A stretch of 20,895 nt of DNA from Clostridia bacterium (GTDB lineage: Bacteria; Bacillota; Clostridia; UMGS1810). The stretch lies in assembly GCA_017503945.1 (NCBI GenBank), contig JAFVSB010000088.1, forward strand, positions 1 to 20,895. The letters run 5' to 3'. The notes beneath the pieces are model-generated. The model did not search any database, was not told where the DNA came from, and saw nothing but the letters and a program-made list of their open reading frames with translations. The translations under genes were made by a program, and so were the position numbers. Numbering within the stretch: the first letter of the stretch is position 1; each line of letters begins with the position of its first letter. Below, in pieces: positions 20,841 through 20,895 of the stretch.

Positions 20841-20895
20841 AGCGGAAGACGAGATTCGAACTCGCGACGTTCACCTTGGCAAGGTGACGCTCTAC
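20841..20895 (-). tRNA. tRNA-Gly (anticodon GCC), 5' end beyond the window
   Basis: The minus strand gives the second half of the D arm, then anticodon stem TCACC/GGTGA with loop TTGCCAA (anticodon GCC), T arm GCGAG-TTCGAAT-CTCGT, acceptor 3' strand CTTCCGC and discriminator U73, typical of bacterial tRNA-Gly. The first ~18 nt are cut by the window edge. It is upstream of tRNA-Cys in the same transcript. Confidence 0.94.

Noticed and set aside
20615..20887. Plus-strand open frame of 90 codons over the tRNA region
   Set aside because: It is the antisense translation of tRNA-Cys and tRNA-Gly and of the terminator, a well-known false gene.
1..20895. CRISPR array or phage/transposon genes
   Set aside because: No regularly spaced direct repeats and no integrase, transposase or capsid genes were found; the only repeat pair is the palindromic element.

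Overview
The window looks like a chromosomal stretch from an anaerobic, Gram-positive-type bacterium of the Bacillota, most probably an uncultured gut-type Clostridia. The evidence is a pyruvate formate-lyase pair, an S-layer-homology (SLH) protein, AAGGAG/GGAGG ribosome binding sites, many consensus sigma-A promoters (TTGACA-17-TATAAT type) and AT-rich intergenic DNA with hairpin terminators. This is inference from gene content; no rRNA or marker phylogeny is available. No phage, plasmid, transposase or CRISPR array is seen.

Layout. (1) 1-1486, minus strand: pflA then pflB (cut by the window edge), behind a near-consensus promoter. (2) 1591-3877: an M14 peptidase (minus) divergent from a secreted SLH protein (plus), both plausibly acting at the cell wall. 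(3) 3911-8982: uvrB-uvrA, two of the three nucleotide-excision-repair subunits, in one operon. (4) 9328-11083: an FHA membrane protein followed 4 bp later by a SEDS (FtsW/RodA/SpoVE) protein. (5) 11080-13558: asnA-asnS, which make asparagine and charge it to tRNA. (6) 13610-13767: tRNA-Ala(GGC) with its own promoter and terminator. (7) 13831-15364: an amino-acid permease with a perfect inverted repeat over its -35 box. (8) 15352-18530: metallo-beta-lactamase-fold hydrolase, ClC-type channel/antiporter and YitT-family protein, probably one operon. (9) 18584-19975: a CPA2 cation/proton antiporter with its own promoter, ending at a strong hairpin shared with the convergent inorganic pyrophosphatase gene (minus). 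(10) 20667-20895, minus: tRNA-Gly(GCC, cut) and tRNA-Cys(GCA) with a terminator.

The most unusual feature is a pair of about 215-225 bp branched palindromic elements (3959-4171 and 8989-9213, opposite orientations) that bracket uvrBA. They share an almost invariant ~50 nt core. Their outer arms differ in sequence between copies yet remain self-complementary in each, so the fold seems to be conserved rather than the sequence. The first copy lies between the uvrB promoter and the uvrB start and should therefore be the mRNA leader of the repair operon. A second RNA-level oddity is a pair of nested perfect stems that enclose the ribosome binding site and start codon of the yitT-family gene (17586-17652).
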